Below, piece by piece: positions 17,849-26,292 of a DNA stretch of 58,623 nt; positions within the stretch are counted from its first letter, which is position 1; the number at the start of each line of letters is the position of its first letter. The translations under genes and the position numbers were made by a program. A model generated the notes under the pieces. It searched no databases, was not told where the DNA came from, and saw only the letters and a list, made by a program, of their open reading frames with translations. Source of the stretch: Acidimicrobiaceae bacterium (lineage in GTDB: Bacteria; Actinomycetota; Acidimicrobiia; Acidimicrobiales; Poriferisodalaceae); the NCBI GenBank assembly GCA_026713105.1, contig JAPOPC010000017.1, forward strand, positions 1 through 58,623, in the 5' to 3' direction.

Positions 17849-18571
17849 ATGGCCGACGACACCGACGACGGCACTGAAACGCCCGGCGACGAGGCCCGCG
17901 ACGCCCTTGCCGCGGAGCTGGCAGAGCTGCTGGGTGACGCCGTGGTCGAGACTCACGTCGAAGCGGGCCAGAACCTCTGGCTGCGCATCGAGATCGAACA
18001 CTGGCGCACTGCGATCACTGCACTGCGCGACGCCGGCTTCGTCTACTTCGGCTTCCTGTCAGCCATTGACTGGTCGGATGCGCCAGAGGGCCGTTACGAG
18101 GACACCGAGTTCGACGGCGCTGGCGTCGGCGAGGACGAAGAGGAGACCACGAGCGCCACCGCCTCCGACACCGTGCGCCGGGGCGGCGGCGAAACACGCT
18201 TCCAGCTGCTTGCACATCTGCACGCCCCGGCACGGCACGCCGCCGTCCTCCTCAAGGCCGACGTAACCGATGTCGACGGCGCCCCGGCATCAGTGCCGTC
18301 GATCATCGACGTGTTTGCCGGTGCTAACTGGCACGAGCGTGAAGCCCATGAGATGTTCGGCATCGTCTTCGACGGTCACCCGAACCTGGAGCACATCTAC
18401 CTGCCGAGCGAGTTCGAGGGCCATCCGCTGCGCAAGGACTTCCCGCTGCTGGCGCGTGCGGTCAAGCCGTGGCCCGGTGTGGTCGACATCGAAGAGATCC
18501 CGCCAGAGCTCGAAGCCCAGCTCGAGGCCGAGGTGATGGCCTCCTTCGAGGCGTCGGGAGCGGGCGCATGA
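17849..18571 (+). CDS. nuoC: NADH-quinone oxidoreductase subunit C, cluster 2
   Basis: NuoC (30-kDa subunit), 240 aa, bridges NuoD, NuoB and the rest of the peripheral arm. The signature [17 protein letters not shown] and the C-terminal [10 protein letters not shown] are present. Between the first strands it carries an acidic insert of about 35 residues (rich in Glu, Asp and Thr) not found in short NuoC proteins. It is separate from NuoD, unlike the E. coli NuoCD fusion. It overlaps nuoD by ATGA. Confidence 0.93.
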   Translation: MADDTDDGTETPGDEARDALAAELAELLGDAVVETHVEAGQNLWLRIEIEHWRTAITALRDAGFVYFGFLSAIDWSDAPEGRYEDTEFDGAGVGEDEEETTSATASDTVRRGGGETRFQLLAHLHAPARHAAVLLKADVTDVDGAPASVPSIIDVFAGANWHEREAHEMFGIVFDGHPNLEHIYLPSEFEGHPLRKDFPLLARAVKPWPGVVDIEEIPPELEAQLEAEVMASFEASGAGA

Positions 18572-19782
18572 GCCCCGCAACTGTGTCCGATGGTGCTCGC
18601 AGGTTCGCACCCGGAGCCGCCGCGCTGCGCGAACAGCAGGCCTACGTGGCGGGGCAGGCCGCCGATGCCCGCGTCAACGTCGAGCTCGACACGGGCGACA
18701 TGACGCTGAACATCGGCCCCCAGCACCCCGCCACCCACGGGACGCTGCGCATCGCCTGCCGGCTCGACGGCGAGCAGGTCATCGCGGCCGAACCTTTGAT
18801 GGGCTACATGCACCGCGGCTACGAGAAGCTCTGCGAGGTCCGTACCTACCCGCAGTGCACCACGCTGATCAACCGCATCGACTGGCTCGGCAGCTTTGCG
18901 AACGAGGTGCCGTTCATCCTGGCCGCGGAGCAGCTGATGGGTGTCGAGGCCCCGCCGCGTGCGCAGTGGATCCGAACCATCCTGTTCGAGCTGAGCCGCA
19001 TCGCGAATGTGTCGTTGTTCCTCGGTGACATGGGTGTACAGATCGGCGCCCTCACCCCGGTGTTCTTCGCCTTTCGCGACCGCGAGCGAGTGCTCAACCA
19101 GATCGAAGAAGTGACCGGCGGTCGCTTCCATCCCAACTTCGACCGCATCGGCGGCCTCAAGGACGACCTGCCACGGGGTTGGATCGCCGAGACCCATGCC
19201 GTCATGGCCAAGATGCGCGGCTTCTGTGACGAGATGGAAGACCTGCTCATGGGCAACGAGATCTTTCAGACTCGTTGTCGAGGCGTCGGCGTGATCCCCA
19301 AAGATGTGGCTCTGAGCCACGGCCTCTCAGGCGCCAACCTGCGAGCCAGCGGCGTCGACTGGGACCTGCGTCGCGATGCCAACCCGGGCCTCGCCTGGGA
19401 TCAGATCGACTGGCGGGTGTGGACGCACCCCGACGGCGACTCATTCGCCCGCTACTGGGTGCGGATGCAGGAAACTCGCGAGGCCACCAAGATCGTCGAC
19501 CAGCTGCTCGACTCCATCCCGTCGGGGCCGATCATGACCAAGGTGCCGCTCATCATCAAGGTGCCTGCCGGCGAGGCCTACGTCTCCACCGAGAACCCAC
19601 TCGGCGAGATGGGCTACTACGTGGTGTCCAAGGGTGGCTTGGGGCCGTTCCGGGTGAAGATCCGCACGCCCAGCTTCAGCAACATCTCGATCGTGCCCTG
19701 GGTGATGCGAGGCACCTACGTTCCCGACATCATCACCATCTTGGGCTCGCTGTACTTCATCCTCGGGGACATCGACCGGTGA
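18568..19782 (+). CDS. nuoD: NADH-quinone oxidoreductase subunit D, cluster 2
   Basis: NuoD (49-kDa subunit, NDUFS2), 404 aa, forms the quinone pocket with NuoB and NuoH. Gapless alignment to human NDUFS2 around the site shows His58 (HPATHG, equal to bovine His59) and Arg83 (MHRG, equal to Arg85, the residue dimethylated by NDUFAF7) conserved, but Trp106 (RIDWL) where bovine has Tyr108 and T. thermophilus Tyr87, the quinone-headgroup contact. The C-terminus ends in the usual GDIDR. The first 35 residues are a poorly conserved leader that includes an SDGARR element also found at the end of NuoI. The gene overlaps nuoH by GTGA. Confidence 0.95.
   Translation: MSPATVSDGARRFAPGAAALREQQAYVAGQAADARVNVELDTGDMTLNIGPQHPATHGTLRIACRLDGEQVIAAEPLMGYMHRGYEKLCEVRTYPQCTTLINRIDWLGSFANEVPFILAAEQLMGVEAPPRAQWIRTILFELSRIANVSLFLGDMGVQIGALTPVFFAFRDRERVLNQIEEVTGGRFHPNFDRIGGLKDDLPRGWIAETHAVMAKMRGFCDEMEDLLMGNEIFQTRCRGVGVIPKDVALSHGLSGANLRASGVDWDLRRDANPGLAWDQIDWRVWTHPDGDSFARYWVRMQETREATKIVDQLLDSIPSGPIMTKVPLIIKVPAGEAYVSTENPLGEMGYYVVSKGGLGPFRVKIRTPSFSNISIVPWVMRGTYVPDIITILGSLYFILGDIDR
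18585..18616 (+). repeat. Dispersed 32-bp coding repeat, nuoD copy
   Basis: These 32 nt match 27 of 32 positions of 21446-21477 in nuoI and are read in the same frame in both genes (SDGARR, then Phe or Leu, then Ala). In nuoD the repeat lies in the non-conserved N-terminal leader. Confidence 0.5.
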
Positions 19783-20822
19783 GCGAGCTAACCCTCACCG
19801 GCGCGCTCGGTCTCGCGTATTGGGCGGAGACCAGCATCAAGCTCGGCGTCGCGCTGGTCGTCATCCCGACGGCTGCGCTGATGCTCGGCTACCTGTTCCT
19901 GCTCAAGATGATGGCCTTCATGCAGAGCCGGCTGGGTCCCCAGGACGTAGGCCCTTCCGGCTCGCTGCAGCTCATTGCGGACGCAATCAAGTTCCTCCAG
20001 AAGGAAGACATTCACCCCGCCGCCGCCGACCGGCGCGTTTTCCGTGCAGCACCGGTGGTGGTGCTTGCCTCATCGTTCCTGCTCTTCGTCGTGCTGCCCA
20101 CCGGCCCCGACGCTGTCGTGGAAAACCTTGACACGGGCGTCTTCTACGCGCTGGCGGTCTCGTCGCTGTCGGTGCTGGGCGTGCTGATGGCCGGCTGGGC
20201 TTCAGCCAGCAAGTACGCACTGCTCGGCGGCCTGCGAGCTGCTGGCCAGCTCATCGCGTATGAGCTGCCGCTGATCCTCGCCGTCATGGGCGTGGTCATC
20301 CAAGCCAACTCTCTCAACCTGCAAGAGATCGTGCGGGCACAGGCCACCGGCGAGATCTTCGGCTTCGGCTTCGTCGGAAACCCGTTCATCCTGACCCAGT
20401 TCATCGGCTTCTTGATCTTCATGATCTCTGCCCAGGCCGAGCTGACCCAGACGCCGTTCGACATGCCAGTGGCCGAGACCGAGCTGGTCGGCGGCTTCCA
20501 CGTCGAATACACAGGCTTCCGCTTCCTGCTCTTCTTCATGGCCGAAGTGGCCACGACCTTCGCCTTCTCGGCGTTGGCCACCGTCCTGTTCTTGGGTGGC
20601 TGGTGGATTCCGGGCTTCGATTTCGACGCTCCGATACTCAACGTGCTCGGTCCGATGGTGATGCTGGCCAAAATCCTGCTGGTGGCTTTCGTCATCTTCT
20701 GGATCCGCTTCACCTACCCCCGCCTGCGTGAAGACCAACTCCAGAAGTTCGCTTGGAAGGTCCTCATCCCGCTGTCGCTCGCCAACATCGTCGTGACCGG
20801 AATCTTCAAGGTGGTGCTCTAG
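19779..20822 (+). CDS. nuoH: NADH-quinone oxidoreductase subunit H, cluster 2
   Basis: NuoH of the second complex, 347 aa. It keeps the overall helix pattern, the membrane Glu162 (IAYELP) and the loop core PFD, but the loop reads TQTPFDMPVAETELVGG: the NR pair is TQ, and the residue aligned to E. coli Glu216 is Val231, while Asp228, Glu233 and Glu235 remain. This differs from the cluster 1 paralogue at 4653, which has all four acids. The GTG start overlaps the nuoD stop. Two NuoH genes this different argue for two separate complexes rather than a recent duplication. Confidence 0.95.
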   Translation: MSELTLTGALGLAYWAETSIKLGVALVVIPTAALMLGYLFLLKMMAFMQSRLGPQDVGPSGSLQLIADAIKFLQKEDIHPAAADRRVFRAAPVVVLASSFLLFVVLPTGPDAVVENLDTGVFYALAVSSLSVLGVLMAGWASASKYALLGGLRAAGQLIAYELPLILAVMGVVIQANSLNLQEIVRAQATGEIFGFGFVGNPFILTQFIGFLIFMISAQAELTQTPFDMPVAETELVGGFHVEYTGFRFLLFFMAEVATTFAFSALATVLFLGGWWIPGFDFDAPILNVLGPMVMLAKILLVAFVIFWIRFTYPRLREDQLQKFAWKVLIPLSLANIVVTGIFKVVL

Positions 20823-21488
20823 ATGCCGCAGCTCCCCGGATTGCTGAAGGGCCTTGGAGTGACAGCGCGCACCGCAGCCCGCACGCTGTTCCCCAAGCGC
20901 GGTATGCGCACGCTCATCCCCGCGCCGCAGCAGGGCTCGGTCACCGTGCAGTACCCGCACGAAAAGGAAGCCCCGCCCGACCGCGCCCGCGGCGTCATCG
21001 CACTGCACGAGGAGAACTGCACCGCCTGCATGCTGTGCTCGAGGTCGTGCCCCGACTGGTGCATCTACATCGAGGGCCACAAGGTCAAGGCTCCGCCGCG
21101 CCGTGCCGGCGGCAAGGCCCGCACGGTCAATATGGTTGACCGGTTCGACATCGACTACGCGCTGTGCATGTACTGCGGCATCTGCGTGGATGTGTGCCCG
21201 TTCGACGCTCTGTTCTGGACGCCCGAGTACGAGTATTCCGAGCCGAACATCGCCGACCTGCTCCACGACCGGATCCGGCTCGGCGAATGGATGGAAACCG
21301 TGCCCGAGTTTCAGGCCTATGAGCAGGGCTCGGAGCAGAAGGTCCGCGCCGTGCCCGACTTCGGACCGGAGGATTTCGCTCCCGCGCGGAAGCTCGGGGC
21401 AGACGACGCTGAGTCCGATGGCGCTCGCAGGCTCGCGTCCGCTGAGTCTGATGGCGCTCGCAGGCTCGCGTCCGGAGACGGGAGCTAG
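20823..21488 (+). CDS. nuoI: NADH-quinone oxidoreductase subunit I, cluster 2
   Basis: NuoI with both [4Fe-4S] motifs, CTACMLCSRSCPDWC and CMYCGICVDVCP, 221 aa. In a complex without NuoEFG this ferredoxin subunit would be the entry point for electrons, for instance from a soluble ferredoxin. The C-terminus ends in a tandem 11-residue duplication (ESDGARRLASA then ESDGARRLASG) from a 33-bp DNA repeat. The ATG follows the nuoH stop without any gap. Confidence 0.95.
   Translation: MPQLPGLLKGLGVTARTAARTLFPKRGMRTLIPAPQQGSVTVQYPHEKEAPPDRARGVIALHEENCTACMLCSRSCPDWCIYIEGHKVKAPPRRAGGKARTVNMVDRFDIDYALCMYCGICVDVCPFDALFWTPEYEYSEPNIADLLHDRIRLGEWMETVPEFQAYEQGSEQKVRAVPDFGPEDFAPARKLGADDAESDGARRLASAESDGARRLASGDGS
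21408..21473 (+). repeat. Tandem 33-bp duplication in the nuoI 3' end
   Basis: Two 33-bp units (21408-21440 and 21441-21473) differ at one position. Each encodes an 11-residue unit containing ESDGARRLAS. A related single copy is in the nuoD leader at 18585. Confidence 0.85.
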
Positions 21489-21496
21489 GTCGCCCG

Positions 21497-21991
21497 ATGG
21501 TTGCGCAGAACATCGCCTTCGGCATCATCGCGGGCATCACCGTGCTGGCCGCACTGGGCATGGTGACAACGCGCAACATCGTGCATGCGGCCCTGTTCCT
21601 GGTGGCGGTGCTGGGCGGCCTCGCAGCGAACTACGTGCTGCTCGCCGCCGAGTTCATCGCCACGACGCAGGTGCTGGTCTACATCGGCGCCGTGATGGTG
21701 CTGTTCCTGTTCGGCATCATGCTCACACGGGCGCCGATCGGGCGAATACCCCAGATGACCGGGGCCTCCTGGCCGGTTGCCGCGCTGTCCGCGCTGGCCC
21801 TCGGCGGTGTCACCGTGTACGCCCTCATCGATCGGTTCGGCACCGACTCGCTGGCCACCGACAGCACGGTCTTCCGCACAGCCGACGTGTCGGACTCGGT
21901 CTTCTCGCAGTACATCGTCCCGTTCGAAGCCATCTCGGTGCTGCTGCTCGCAGCGCTGATTGGCGCCGTCGTGCTGGCGCGCAGGGACTGA
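21497..21991 (+). CDS. nuoJ: NADH-quinone oxidoreductase subunit J, cluster 2
   Basis: NuoJ (ND6), 164 aa, five helices; the third-helix motif [18 protein letters not shown] is conserved. It is shorter than the cluster 1 copy because it lacks the hydrophilic insert and tail. Starts 8 nt after nuoI. Confidence 0.94.
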   Translation: MVAQNIAFGIIAGITVLAALGMVTTRNIVHAALFLVAVLGGLAANYVLLAAEFIATTQVLVYIGAVMVLFLFGIMLTRAPIGRIPQMTGASWPVAALSALALGGVTVYALIDRFGTDSLATDSTVFRTADVSDSVFSQYIVPFEAISVLLLAALIGAVVLARRD

Positions 21992-22002
21992 GGCGGGCCG
22001 CG

Positions 22003-22071
22003 ATGGGTGTCACAGTGATGAGGGCCACGGTGGTGGGCTTGACGGCGGTGGACGCCGAGGTGGTTGGCTGA
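22003..22071 (+). CDS. Possible 22-aa ORF coupling nuoJ to nuoK
   Basis: ATG at 22003 opens a 22-codon frame (hydrophobic, Val/Ala/Thr-rich) whose TGA shares its A with the nuoK ATG (TGATG). It occupies almost the whole nuoJ-nuoK gap. It may serve only to carry ribosomes to nuoK, or be a remnant. No family recognised. Confidence 0.25.
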   Translation: MGVTVMRATVVGLTAVDAEVVG

Positions 22072-22370
22072 TGCTGCTGAACCAGTTCCTGCTGCTCGGT
22101 GCGCTGCTGTTCGCGGTGGGCGTCTATGGCGTGCTGGCGCGCCGCAATGGCGTCATGGTGCTGATGTCGATCGAGCTGATGCTGAACGCCGTCAACCTCA
22201 ACCTGGTGGCGTTCGGGCTGCAGCACGACGTCGTGTCGGGGCAGGTCTTCGCCCTGTTCATCATCGCCGTCGCAGCCGCCGAGGTCGGCGTGGGCCTCGC
22301 CATCGTGCTGCTGCTGTACCGCAACCGCAGATCGATCGCGGTCGACGAGTTCGACCTGATGAAGGGCTGA
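22071..22370 (+). CDS. nuoK: NADH-quinone oxidoreductase subunit K, cluster 2
   Basis: NuoK (ND4L), 99 aa, three helices; both buried glutamates are present ([13 protein letters not shown] and AAAEVGVGL). The ATG at 22071 is used because the family starts with the [13 protein letters not shown] helix; the frame upstream is unlike NuoK. Confidence 0.94.
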   Translation: MLLNQFLLLGALLFAVGVYGVLARRNGVMVLMSIELMLNAVNLNLVAFGLQHDVVSGQVFALFIIAVAAAEVGVGLAIVLLLYRNRRSIAVDEFDLMKG

Positions 22371-22380
22371 CGGAACGCGC

Positions 22381-24570
22381 ATGTGGATCCTTGAGAACGC
22401 GTTCTTGATCCCGCTGATCCCGGCGGTCTCTTTCCTGGTGATCTTGCTGTTCGGGCGCAGCGTCATCGGCGCCGAGCGGGTGCACAAGGTGGGCATCACC
22501 GCCGTGGGCATCGTGTGGATCCTCTCGATGATCGCGGCGGTGTCGTGGATCACCCAGGTAGAGGACGCCACGTCGTCGAAGGCAGACGACGCCGAGCACG
22601 CGCTGGTGTCGGTCAACGAAGGCCTGAGCGCTTCAGGCTCGGGTGCTGTGGACGGAGACCTGTATCTCGCCGCCGAAGATGACGGCCACGGCTCCGACGA
22701 CGGCCACGGCTATGCCGCAGGGCCCGACCCGGTCATCTCCACGGCAGATGGCTGGTGGTCGAGCGGCGGCATCGACTTCGCCGTGGGCACCTTGGTCGAC
22801 GGCCAGACCGTGCTGCTGCTGGTGGTGGTGACCTCCATCTCGCTGCTCGTGCACATCTACTCCAGCGAGTACGTGAAGGGCGACCGGCGCTTCGTCCACT
22901 ACTACGCCTTCTTGAGCCTGTTCACCGCCTCGATGCTCTTCTTCGTCATGGCCCAGAACCTGGTCCAGATGATCGTGGGCTGGGAGCTGGTGGGCGTGTG
23001 CAGCTTCGTGCTCATCGGGCATTGGTGGGAGGAACGCCCCAATACCGACGCGGCCGTGAAGGCTTTCCTGACCAACCGCGTCGGCGACATCGGCCTGCTC
23101 GTCGGCGTCGCCATCTTGTTTGGCACATTCGGCACGTTCGACATCGACTCGATCAACCGAGCCGTCGGCGAGATGGGCAGTGAGGTCCACTTCGCGATGC
23201 TCATGGCGTCGATCGCGCTGATGGCGGCGGTGTGCTCCAAGTCGGGCCAGTTCCCGCTGCACACGTGGCTGCCCGACGCCATGGCGGGCCCGACGCCGGT
23301 CTCTGCGCTGATCCATGCGGCGACGATGGTCGTCGCCGGCGTGTTCATGATCGGCCGGCTCTACCCAGTCTTCTTCGAGGGCTTTTCCATCGGCACCTCG
23401 TCGATCAACCTGATGGCGTTCATCGGCGGCTTTACGGCGCTGATCGGCGCCGGGCTGGCCTTCGCCCAGTGGGACATCAAGAAGGTGCTGGCCTACTCAA
23501 CGGTGAGCCAGCTCGGCTACATGGTGATGGCGCTGGGCGTAGGCGCCTGGACCGCTGCCATGTTCCACCTGTTCACGCACGCCTTCTTCAAGGCCTGCCT
23601 GTTCCTGGGCGCCGGCTCGGTGAGCCACGCCGCCCACCACACGTTCGACATGCGGGAGATGGGCGGCCTGCGCAAGTACATGCCGCACACCTACAAGACC
23701 TTCGTCATCTCGACGCTGGCGCTCGCGGGCATCTTCCCGTTCGCCGGCTTCTGGTCGAAGGACGAGATCCTCCTCGGAGCGCTGAAAGGTCAGGAGAGCA
23801 GGTACCTGCTCATGCTGGTCTTCGGCTGTGTCGTCGCGTTGCTGACGGCCGCCTACATGACCCGGGTCATCTGGTACACGTTCTGGGGCGAGTACCGAGG
23901 TCACGGACATCCGCACGAGTCGCCCAAGGTGATGACCGTGCCGCTGTGGATATTGGCGGTCATGGCGGTGGTTGCCGGCGCGTTCAACCTGCCGACCCCG
24001 GTGCTGGAGTTGTTCGGGCTCGAGCGATTTGCCCACCTTGTGCAGACCTATGCCGAGCCGACGCACTACCTGAACGCGATCGGGTTGTCGCATCCGGGAC
24101 CGGAATGGGAGATGGCCGCTGCGGGCTTGGTCCTAGCGCTGGCCGGCATTGCCATCACGTTCATGTATTACTGGCGCAACACCGGGCCGCATGGGCTGAC
24201 CGAGCGCAACCGCTACGCCAAGGCGGGGTATACGTTCCTTGAGCAGAAGTACTACCTCGACCACCTCTACACCGACATCGTGGTGGGCTCGATCAAGGCG
24301 CCTATCGCCCGCGCCGCCAACTGGGTGAATAACAACGTGATCGACCTGGTCGTGAACCGTGCCGGCGAAGGCGCCCGCGACAGCGGCCGCTGGGTGTACC
24401 GCTGGATCGACCAAGGCACCATCGACAACACCGTCAACGCGCTCGGCTCCGGTGCCGATGCCGGCGGTCAGGGTCTGCGGGTGATGCAGACCGGCAAGGT
24501 CCAGAACTACGGCTCGCTGCTGTTCGGCACCGCAGCCGTGGTCGCCATCGTGTTCGTGATCGTCCTGTGA
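22381..24570 (+). CDS. nuoL: NADH-quinone oxidoreductase subunit L, cluster 2
   Basis: NuoL (ND5), 729 aa, about 100 longer than the cluster 1 copy. The pump residues are intact (GWELVGVCSFVLIGHWW, SKSGQFPLHTWLPDAM, IHAATMVVAGVFM). The extra length is an insert at about residues 58-122, between helices 2 and 3, rich in Asp, Gly and His (units such as EDDGHGSDDGHG), plus a longer C-terminal region after the lateral helix. The insert should face the outside of the membrane, where a His/Asp loop could bind metal; that is inference. Confidence 0.95.
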   Translation: MWILENAFLIPLIPAVSFLVILLFGRSVIGAERVHKVGITAVGIVWILSMIAAVSWITQVEDATSSKADDAEHALVSVNEGLSASGSGAVDGDLYLAAEDDGHGSDDGHGYAAGPDPVISTADGWWSSGGIDFAVGTLVDGQTVLLLVVVTSISLLVHIYSSEYVKGDRRFVHYYAFLSLFTASMLFFVMAQNLVQMIVGWELVGVCSFVLIGHWWEERPNTDAAVKAFLTNRVGDIGLLVGVAILFGTFGTFDIDSINRAVGEMGSEVHFAMLMASIALMAAVCSKSGQFPLHTWLPDAMAGPTPVSALIHAATMVVAGVFMIGRLYPVFFEGFSIGTSSINLMAFIGGFTALIGAGLAFAQWDIKKVLAYSTVSQLGYMVMALGVGAWTAAMFHLFTHAFFKACLFLGAGSVSHAAHHTFDMREMGGLRKYMPHTYKTFVISTLALAGIFPFAGFWSKDEILLGALKGQESRYLLMLVFGCVVALLTAAYMTRVIWYTFWGEYRGHGHPHESPKVMTVPLWILAVMAVVAGAFNLPTPVLELFGLERFAHLVQTYAEPTHYLNAIGLSHPGPEWEMAAAGLVLALAGIAITFMYYWRNTGPHGLTERNRYAKAGYTFLEQKYYLDHLYTDIVVGSIKAPIARAANWVNNNVIDLVVNRAGEGARDSGRWVYRWIDQGTIDNTVNALGSGADAGGQGLRVMQTGKVQNYGSLLFGTAAVVAIVFVIVL

Positions 24571-24728
24571 GCATCGAGATGAGGCCCCCGATGACGACAG
24601 AACCGATGAGACAAGGCCCCGGGCCCGAGCGGCCCGTGAGCGCAGCGAACAACAGCGGGAAACAAGAGGTAGCGCGACGAGAGGGTCCTCCGGTGCGCGC
24701 ATGCTCAAGACGAGAGGGAGCTTCCTAG
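24567..24728 (+). CDS. Possible 53-aa ORF bridging nuoL and nuoM
   Basis: A GTG overlapping the nuoL stop (GTGA) opens 53 codons that end in TAG, whose G is the first base of the nuoM GTG (TAGTG). The frame therefore fills the only long gap of the operon exactly and is coupled at both ends. The peptide is basic and polar (Arg, Pro, Glu-rich), without helices or known motifs. Either a small coupled protein or the trace of an inserted short repeat. Confidence 0.35.
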   Translation: MSIEMRPPMTTEPMRQGPGPERPVSAANNSGKQEVARREGPPVRACSRREGAS

Positions 24729-26290
24729 TGGACGCAACTGGATTCGACGCTTGGGCGCTGACGCTCGCAGTGTTCCTGCCAGCCGTCGGTGCACTCGTGA
24801 TGATGGTGGTACCGCGCGCACGCGAGCTGGAGCTGAAGATGATCGCGCTCGGCTCGTCGCTGGCAGCGCTGGCTGTCGGGGTGTACCTGCTGTTCGCCTT
24901 CGACTACGGCAACGCCGGGGAGCTGCAGTTCGGCGTGCACAAGGGATGGATCGACGCCATCAACGCCGACTACATCCTGGGTCTCGACGGGCTGTCCTTG
25001 CCGCTGCTGATCCTGTCGATGGTCATCATCCCGCTGTGCGTGATCTACTCGTGGGAGCACATCCCCGAGCCGGGCAACGCGAAGGCCTTCTTCATCCTGA
25101 TGCTGATTTTGGCATCCGGCATGAACGGCACCTTCGTGGCGCAGGACCTCATCTTGTTCTTCGTGTTCTTCGAGGTCGTGCTGCTGCCGATGTACTTCAT
25201 GATCGGCGTGTGGGGCGGCGAGAATCGTCGCTATGCCTCGCTGAAGTTCTTCCTGTTCACGCTGTTCGGTTCGGCGCTGATGATCGTCAGCTTCGTAGCG
25301 CTGTACTTCGTGGCCACCAACGAAGCCGGGACGGCGCTGAACACGTTCAACATGAGCGAGCTCGCCGAGGCCGCCGGCGGCGACTTGGCCCGCGGCACTC
25401 AGGCGATCATCTTCGCCGGCCTCTTCATGGGCTTCGGCATCAAGGTGCCGATGTTCCCGTTCCACACCTGGCTGCCCGATGCGCATACCGAAGCGCCCAC
25501 GGTGGGCTCAGTGATCCTGGCTGCAGTTCTGCTGAAGCTCGGCACCTACGGCTTCGTGCGGATCGCGCTGCCGTTCCTGCCCGAGGGTGCTGCGGCGTGG
25601 GCGCCGTGGATCGGCCTGCTGGCGGTGATCGGCATCATCTATGGCGCCTTGGGCTGCCTGGCGCAGACCGACATGAAACGCCTCATCGCGTTCAGTTCGG
25701 TGGCGCACATGGGGTTCGTGATGCTGGGCATCGCCACGCTGACCCCGATCGGCATCAACGCTGCGGTGTTCGGCATGGTGGCCCACGGGATCATCACCGG
25801 GATGCTGTTCTTCCTGGCCGGCTCGGTCAAGGAGCGCTACCACACGCTGGAGATAGGCCGGCTGGGCGGCCTGCTCAAGTCGGCGCCCCGCATGGGTTGG
25901 ATCTTGGCCATCTCGGCGATGGCATCGCTGGGCCTGCCCGGCTTGGCGGGGTTCTGGGGTGAGTTCCCGGTGATCTTGTCGGCCTACAACCCCGGCGCCG
26001 GGCTTTCCGAAGAGCTGTTCCGCACCTACATGGTGATCGCCGCGGTGGGCACGGTGTTTGCTGCGGGCTACCTGCTGTGGCTGTTCCAGCGCAGTGCGTT
26101 CGGCGAACCCAAGGCCGAGTGGGAAGGGCACGCGATCGCCGACGTGAACCGTTTTGAGTGGGCTGCGTGGATGCCGCTGATTCTGGCGATGGTGGTGTTC
26201 GGGTTCTTCCCGGGACTCATCTTCGGTGTGGTCGATGATGTGTCGGTCGGCATCGCCGAGAGCATCAGCGCGGCTGTGGGCGGGAGCTGA
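24728..26290 (+). CDS. nuoM: NADH-quinone oxidoreductase subunit M, cluster 2
   Basis: NuoM (ND4), 520 aa. Essential glutamate in FFEVVLLPMYFMIGVWG; lysines in GFGIKVPMFPFHTWLPDAH and LLKLGTYGF. GTG 24728 is preferred over the ATG at 24701 because GAGGGAG lies 7 nt before it and the protein then begins at the first helix. Confidence 0.95.
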   Translation: MDATGFDAWALTLAVFLPAVGALVMMVVPRARELELKMIALGSSLAALAVGVYLLFAFDYGNAGELQFGVHKGWIDAINADYILGLDGLSLPLLILSMVIIPLCVIYSWEHIPEPGNAKAFFILMLILASGMNGTFVAQDLILFFVFFEVVLLPMYFMIGVWGGENRRYASLKFFLFTLFGSALMIVSFVALYFVATNEAGTALNTFNMSELAEAAGGDLARGTQAIIFAGLFMGFGIKVPMFPFHTWLPDAHTEAPTVGSVILAAVLLKLGTYGFVRIALPFLPEGAAAWAPWIGLLAVIGIIYGALGCLAQTDMKRLIAFSSVAHMGFVMLGIATLTPIGINAAVFGMVAHGIITGMLFFLAGSVKERYHTLEIGRLGGLLKSAPRMGWILAISAMASLGLPGLAGFWGEFPVILSAYNPGAGLSEELFRTYMVIAAVGTVFAAGYLLWLFQRSAFGEPKAEWEGHAIADVNRFEWAAWMPLILAMVVFGFFPGLIFGVVDDVSVGIAESISAAVGGS

Positions 26291-26292
26291 CG

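Noticed and set aside
21408..21473. CRISPR-like array
   Set aside because: Only two adjoining 33-bp copies without spacers, inside a coding sequence; no cas genes anywhere in the window.
24701..24727. Upstream ATG (24701) as nuoM start
   Set aside because: It lacks a ribosome site, while GTG 24728 has GAGGGAG at ideal spacing and begins at the first helix.
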